Source: Methylobacterium jeotgali (GTDB lineage Bacteria > Pseudomonadota > Alphaproteobacteria > Rhizobiales > Beijerinckiaceae). Taken from it: a stretch of 64,000 nt of DNA. The notes beneath the pieces are model-generated. The model ran no database searches and was not told the origin of the DNA. It saw only the letters and a list, made by a program, of their open reading frames with translations. The DNA lies in the NCBI RefSeq assembly GCF_022179345.1, contig NZ_BPQR01000046.1, positions 1 to 64,000 of the forward strand, read 5' to 3'. Below, one piece after another: positions 61,105-64,000 of this stretch (position 1 is its first letter; each line of letters begins with the position of its first letter). The translations under genes were made by a program, and so were the position numbers.

Positions 61105-61890
61105 CTACATCGCCGGTAGGATCGCGATGTCGCGGACCGCGCCGGAGACGCCGGAGATCTTGCCGGCCGCCTCGCCCTTACCCGTCGCGAGGTCCACCTT
61201 GTACAGCATGTCGCCGGACATGGCCCAGGCTTGGTTGCCGCCCTTGCCGTCCGACAGGATGTCGAACGCGACGCCTTCGCCGGAGATGCCGAGCGTGCCG
61301 ACCGTGTTGAGGATGCCGTCGTTCGGCGGCGCCTGCTTCAGCAGCACGCCGGACGCGTCGATGTCGTACAGCACCGTCTCCTTCGTGCCCTTCATGGAGT
61401 TGGTGTAGGCGCCAGCCACGACCTTCGGGATCTTGCCCTTCATCCCGTCTGTCTCGGCGAACTTGAGCCCACCGTCCTTGGTGACCTTCCCGTCGTCGAC
61501 GTTCGCCCGCAGGTTGGTGCCGTCGGAGCCGATGACGCGCAGCCGATCGGCGACCGGGTTGAAGTCGACGGTCGCCACCACGCCGGCCGGCAGCATCGTG
61601 TCGAGCTTCGACTTCGGCGTGGCCTTTCCGGTCGCCGGATCGATCGTGACGACGCTGCCGTCGGAGATCACGGCGTAGAGCAGGCCGTCGGCCGGACGCA
61701 CGTCGATGCCCAGAACCTTGCCTGTGATGCCGCCGACCGTGACGGTCTTGACCACCTTCCCGGCCGCGGTATCGATATGGGCAAGCGTCGCGTCGCCGAC
61801 GAGAGCCGCGACCGTCTCGGCCCGGGCGCCGCTCGCCCCGAGAACCGTACCGGCCAGGATCGTGCCCGCCGCGAGGATGTTCTTCGTCAT
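61105..61890 (-). CDS. exported DUF4394 beta-propeller-like protein
   Basis: 261 aa with a signal peptide (residues 1-24, ending AGTVLGASGARA/E). The mature part has repeated units of 35-45 residues rich in Gly, Asp and Thr (GKVLGIDVRPADGLLYAVISDG, FNPVADRLRVIGSDG, FAETDGMKGKIPKVVAG), as in DUF4394, thought to be a beta-propeller. DUF4394 genes often sit beside ECF sigma and RskA genes, and this one, upstream in the same orientation, is probably the regulated target or a signal sensor. Confidence 0.85.
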   Translation of the reverse strand: MTKNILAAGTILAGTVLGASGARAETVAALVGDATLAHIDTAAGKVVKTVTVGGITGKVLGIDVRPADGLLYAVISDGSVVTIDPATGKATPKSKLDTMLPAGVVATVDFNPVADRLRVIGSDGTNLRANVDDGKVTKDGGLKFAETDGMKGKIPKVVAGAYTNSMKGTKETVLYDIDASGVLLKQAPPNDGILNTVGTLGISGEGVAFDILSDGKGGNQAWAMSGDMLYKVDLATGKGEAAGKISGVSGAVRDIAILPAM

Positions 61891-62050
61891 GAAAGACTCC
61901 CGTCTGCCGCACCGGCGGCATCGGGAGCGTTAGCCGCGAGGATGCGGTGCGGATGCAGGCGCGGCGAGAATTTTTCGGCCGCATCCGTCGGGGCCGGCCG
62001 AGCGGCGGCCTGGAAGCGATCGAGCGTCGCCGATGCGTCCGCGGGCGCTC

Positions 62051-62485
62051 TCAAACCCGGCACGCCCCCTCCAGCGCCCTGTTCTCCGCCTCCGAGAACA
62101 GCCGCGAGCGGATGTGGAAGCGTTTCTCGCGGCCGTTCTCCAGGGAGAACATGCCGCCGCGGCCGGGGACCACGTCGAGGAGGATGTGGGTGTGGCGCCA
62201 GACGGCGAACTGGGAACGGCTGATGAAGAACTCGGCGCAGCCGACTTCGCCGAGGCGCACGTCGCCGTCGCTGATGATGAAATCGCCCACCGGGTAGCAC
62301 ATCGGCGAGGAGCCGTCGCAGCAGCCGCCCGACTGGTGGAACATCACCGGGCCGTACTCGGCGCGCAGCTCCGCGATGAGGGCGAGCGCGGCGGGGGTCG
62401 CGGTGACGCGCAGCGGCGTGCCGTCGGCGCCCGCGTGGTCGGCGGTGGCGGCCTCAGGCGGTTCCGGCGTGACGGCCTCGCTCAT
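62051..62485 (-). CDS. DUF779 family protein
   Basis: 144 aa from ATG 62485, with GAGGAGGG about 7 bases upstream. The conserved block MFHQSGGCCDGSSPMCYP (four-cysteine-like cluster with CC and C), then GDFIISDGDVRLGEV and SQFAVWRHTHILLDVVPGRGGMFSLENGRE match DUF779. Members lie beside aldehyde dehydrogenases and are thought to aid metal or aldehyde handling. No aldehyde dehydrogenase is adjacent here; the molybdenum oxidoreductase is 30 kb away. Confidence 0.85.
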   Translation of the reverse strand: MSEAVTPEPPEAATADHAGADGTPLRVTATPAALALIAELRAEYGPVMFHQSGGCCDGSSPMCYPVGDFIISDGDVRLGEVGCAEFFISRSQFAVWRHTHILLDVVPGRGGMFSLENGREKRFHIRSRLFSEAENRALEGACRV

Positions 62486-62575
62486 GGCGTCCCTCCTCTT
62501 CACGTTCCGGGGGAACATAGGGGCGCCGGGGCGATGGCGAAATGGGTCGTCCGGGGGAGGCGGCTGCGAGCGGGC

Positions 62576-63370
62576 TCAGCCGCCGCGCTTCCTGAGCTCG
62601 CTCCAGATCGCGACCATGTTGGCGTGGACGATGGCCGTGCGGGCCTCCTCGAACTGGTCGTTCGGCACGGCGAAGAAGTTCCACGGACCGGGGTACTTGT
62701 TCATGGCGATGTCGGTGCGGAAGCCGAACACGTCGACGATCGAATAGTCCAGGCCCTCGAAGAAGGCGTAGAACTCGCGCATCTCGTAGCCGTAGGTGCG
62801 GGCGCTGCGCCCGCGGCCGTCCTCGTAGGCGATGACGGGACGGGCCTGCCGCATCACCCCGGCGCTGCCGCGGAAGGCGTGGAACTCGGCGCCCTCGACG
62901 TCGAACTTCATGAAACGGATCGGCTGGCCGGCAAACTCCGCGTCGACGGTGGTCACCTCGGTCTCGTAGTCGCGCACGTTCATGCCGGCATCGAGGTCGG
63001 TGCGCTTCTTGAGCCCCGAGAGGGCGGGCGCCTCGTCGACCTGGTAGAAGGTCGCCCGCGAGGGCGCATCCGAGACGGCCTTGGCCACGAGGCGCACGTT
63101 CGGACCCAGGCCGAGCGTCTCGATGCGCTCGGCGATGCCGCGGCCGAGCTCGGGGATCGGCTCGAAGCCGGTGAGCGCGCCTTCAGGTCCGACGCATTCG
63201 GCCAGTGGGAAGAAGTGGCGGCCGACATTGGCGCCGACATCGACCACCCGGTCGCCGGGCCTCACCCAGGTGCGGTAGAAGCGCTCGATGATCTCCTCCG
63301 AGAGGCGGCCGAGCAGCTTGTGGTCTTCGAGGGCGACCTGCCAGAGGATCGCGACGGTCTCGGGGCTCAT
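62576..63370 (-). CDS. FkbM-family methyltransferase
   Basis: 264 aa from ATG 63370. VVDVGANVGRHFFPLAECVG is motif I, GFEPIPELG motif II, and FMKFDVEGAEFHAFRG is the FkbM hallmark. These enzymes O-methylate sugars in surface glycans, lipooligosaccharides or natural products. It is not adjacent to the heptose or glycosyltransferase genes; the start upstream (about 63472) lacks a good ribosome site. Confidence 0.85.
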   Translation of the reverse strand: MSPETVAILWQVALEDHKLLGRLSEEIIERFYRTWVRPGDRVVDVGANVGRHFFPLAECVGPEGALTGFEPIPELGRGIAERIETLGLGPNVRLVAKAVSDAPSRATFYQVDEAPALSGLKKRTDLDAGMNVRDYETEVTTVDAEFAGQPIRFMKFDVEGAEFHAFRGSAGVMRQARPVIAYEDGRGRSARTYGYEMREFYAFFEGLDYSIVDVFGFRTDIAMNKYPGPWNFFAVPNDQFEEARTAIVHANMVAIWSELRKRGG

Positions 63371-63486
63371 GATCTGTCTTCGGTCGCTCCCCGGCCCGGC
63401 ATATCTTGAAAATCCGACGGGATTCTCCCGGCCGCCGCGAATCGTCATGCCGCAGGTCGCGGGCCGGGGCAATCGCAGCGGCGGCC

Positions 63487-64000
63487 TCAGGCGAGCAATC
63501 CGCGCAGCGGCCTGATGCCCGCCGTGCCGGGGAACACATCGCGCGACAGGGTGGCGTCGGAGACGGAGAACATCTCCTCGAACAGCCCTTTCATCACCCC
63601 GCGCAGGTCCGTGGTCGGGGCGAGGTCGCGCCCCTCGTAGAGCGCCTGGGCCGAAAGGCCCGGCCAGTCGGCGACGACCCGCCCGCCCTTCACGCGCCCG
63701 CCGGCGAGGAAGGCGACGGTGCCGGTGCCGTGGTCGGTGCCGACCGTGCCGTTGACGCGGGCGGTGCGCCCGAACTCGGTGACGACGAGGATCGCGGTGT
63801 CCCGCCAGCGGGGTCCGAGGCCGGTCTCGAAGGCACTGAGCGCGTCGTCGAGCCCCCCGAGCAGCTTGGCGAGGCGCCCCGTGGCGCCGCCCTCCTGGGC
63901 GTGGGTGTCCCAGCCGTCGAAGGCGAGCGCGGCGAGGCGCGGGCCGTCGTCGGTGGCGAGAAGTCGCGCGGCGCCCTCGGCGATGCGGCGCATCCCGTCC
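63487..64000 (-). CDS. DUF1501 family protein, 5' truncated at window edge
   Basis: At least 171 codons; the frame runs off the right edge (the residues before the in-window ATG continue as ..DGM), so only the C-terminal part is seen. AFDGWDTHAQEGG, LLGGLDDALSAFE, VVTEFGRTARVNGTVGTDHG and TVAFLAGGRVKGG match DUF1501, secreted or Tat-exported proteins related to phosphatase/sulfatase folds. Often paired with a DUF1800 gene, which is not visible here. Confidence 0.8.
   Translation of the reverse strand, partial: DGMRRIAEGAARLLATDDGPRLAALAFDGWDTHAQEGGATGRLAKLLGGLDDALSAFETGLGPRWRDTAILVVTEFGRTARVNGTVGTDHGTGTVAFLAGGRVKGGRVVADWPGLSAQALYEGRDLAPTTDLRGVMKGLFEEMFSVSDATLSRDVFPGTAGIRPLRGLLA

Noticed and set aside
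62576..63370. Part of the heptose/glycan cluster
   Set aside because: The FkbM gene is more than 20 kb from the glycosyltransferase and more than 50 kb from the heptose genes, and its neighbours are unrelated.
1..64000. CRISPR array, tRNA, rRNA or insertion sequence
   Set aside because: No regular direct-repeat/spacer pattern, tRNA-like cloverleaf, rRNA stretch or transposase was recognised by reading the gaps on both strands; a dedicated tRNA search was not possible.

Overview
The window is about 64 kb of very GC-rich, densely coding DNA (by eye around 70 percent GC or more). Many genes overlap by 1 to 4 bases at ATGA, GTGA or TGATG junctions. Gene content and order fit a Hyphomicrobiales (Rhizobiales) alphaproteobacterium, most likely of the Methylobacterium/Methylorubrum type. 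Pointers are the chorismate mutase/hisC/tyrA block next to metX-metW, xerD beside aroK-aroB, a TsaE fused to a sugar kinase, a rhodanese-ChrB/ChrA pair, an amino acid:carrier protein ligase, and short GC-rich palindromic intergenic repeats. This assignment is inference from gene content; no rRNA or other marker gene is present. I see no tRNA, rRNA, CRISPR array, insertion sequence, prophage or origin.

Layout. 1-3.6 kb: tail of a Bat-type cluster (partial vWA protein, TPR protein, BatD-like protein) and a small exported protein. 3.6-4.5: panC. 4.6-7.9: a tightly overlapping nucleotide-sugar operon (SDR epimerase, a heptose-1-P nucleotidyltransferase fused to a GmhB-type phosphatase, an HddA-like kinase). 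7.9-12.4: housekeeping and hypothetical genes (cysteine hydrolase, DUF3775, dapB, gpmA, alkB, exported protein). 12.4-14.7: chromate pair. 14.8-16.8: GlcD-like oxidase and a class I cytochrome c. 17-19: OhrR-type regulator, xerD and a small membrane protein. 19.2-22.4: aroK-aroB and a CorC-like CBS protein. 22.6-23.7: diguanylate cyclase. 23.7-25.8: metX-metW. 26-30.2: chorismate mutase, hisC and tyrA with a Mn-catalase inserted between them. 30.3-31.7: LysR and a divergent tautomerase. 31.8-35.6: three-subunit molybdo-flavo-iron-sulfur aldehyde oxidoreductase. 35.8-40.8: M20 peptidase, tandem glycosyltransferase and a large HAD protein. 40.8-44.3: DoxX, DUF3307, TsaE-kinase fusion, VOC protein and a hypothetical. 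44.4-48.1: esterase, amino acid:carrier protein ligase, acyl-CoA dehydrogenase and a divergent carrier protein. 48.1-52.3: operon of O-acylhomoserine sulfhydrylase, MetA-like acyltransferase and a FATP-like acyl-CoA synthetase. 52.7-57.6: cupin, aminotransferase, DUF6157, a ThDP enzyme and a methyltransferase. 57.9-59.7: exported protein and an FAD oxidase. 59.7-61.9: DUF4394, ECF sigma and anti-sigma. 62-64: DUF779, an FkbM methyltransferase and a truncated DUF1501 gene.

How the parts may work together. The most interesting stretch is 44.4-52.3 kb. A class II aminoacyl-tRNA synthetase homologue keeps the putative zinc ligands C129, E174 and C277 of amino acid:carrier protein ligases. It lies in one operon with an acyl-CoA dehydrogenase and an esterase, and a dedicated phosphopantetheine carrier protein is divergent across an AT-rich region holding a perfect 9-bp inverted repeat. 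Such ligases are known biochemically, but the final product of these islands is, as far as I know, undescribed. Next to it, a one-base-spaced operon joins a sulfhydrylase, an atypical MetA-family acyltransferase and an acyl-CoA synthetase, although a complete metX-metW pair is present elsewhere in the window. The heptose operon, the tandem glycosyltransferase, the HAD protein and FkbM suggest surface-glycan synthesis.
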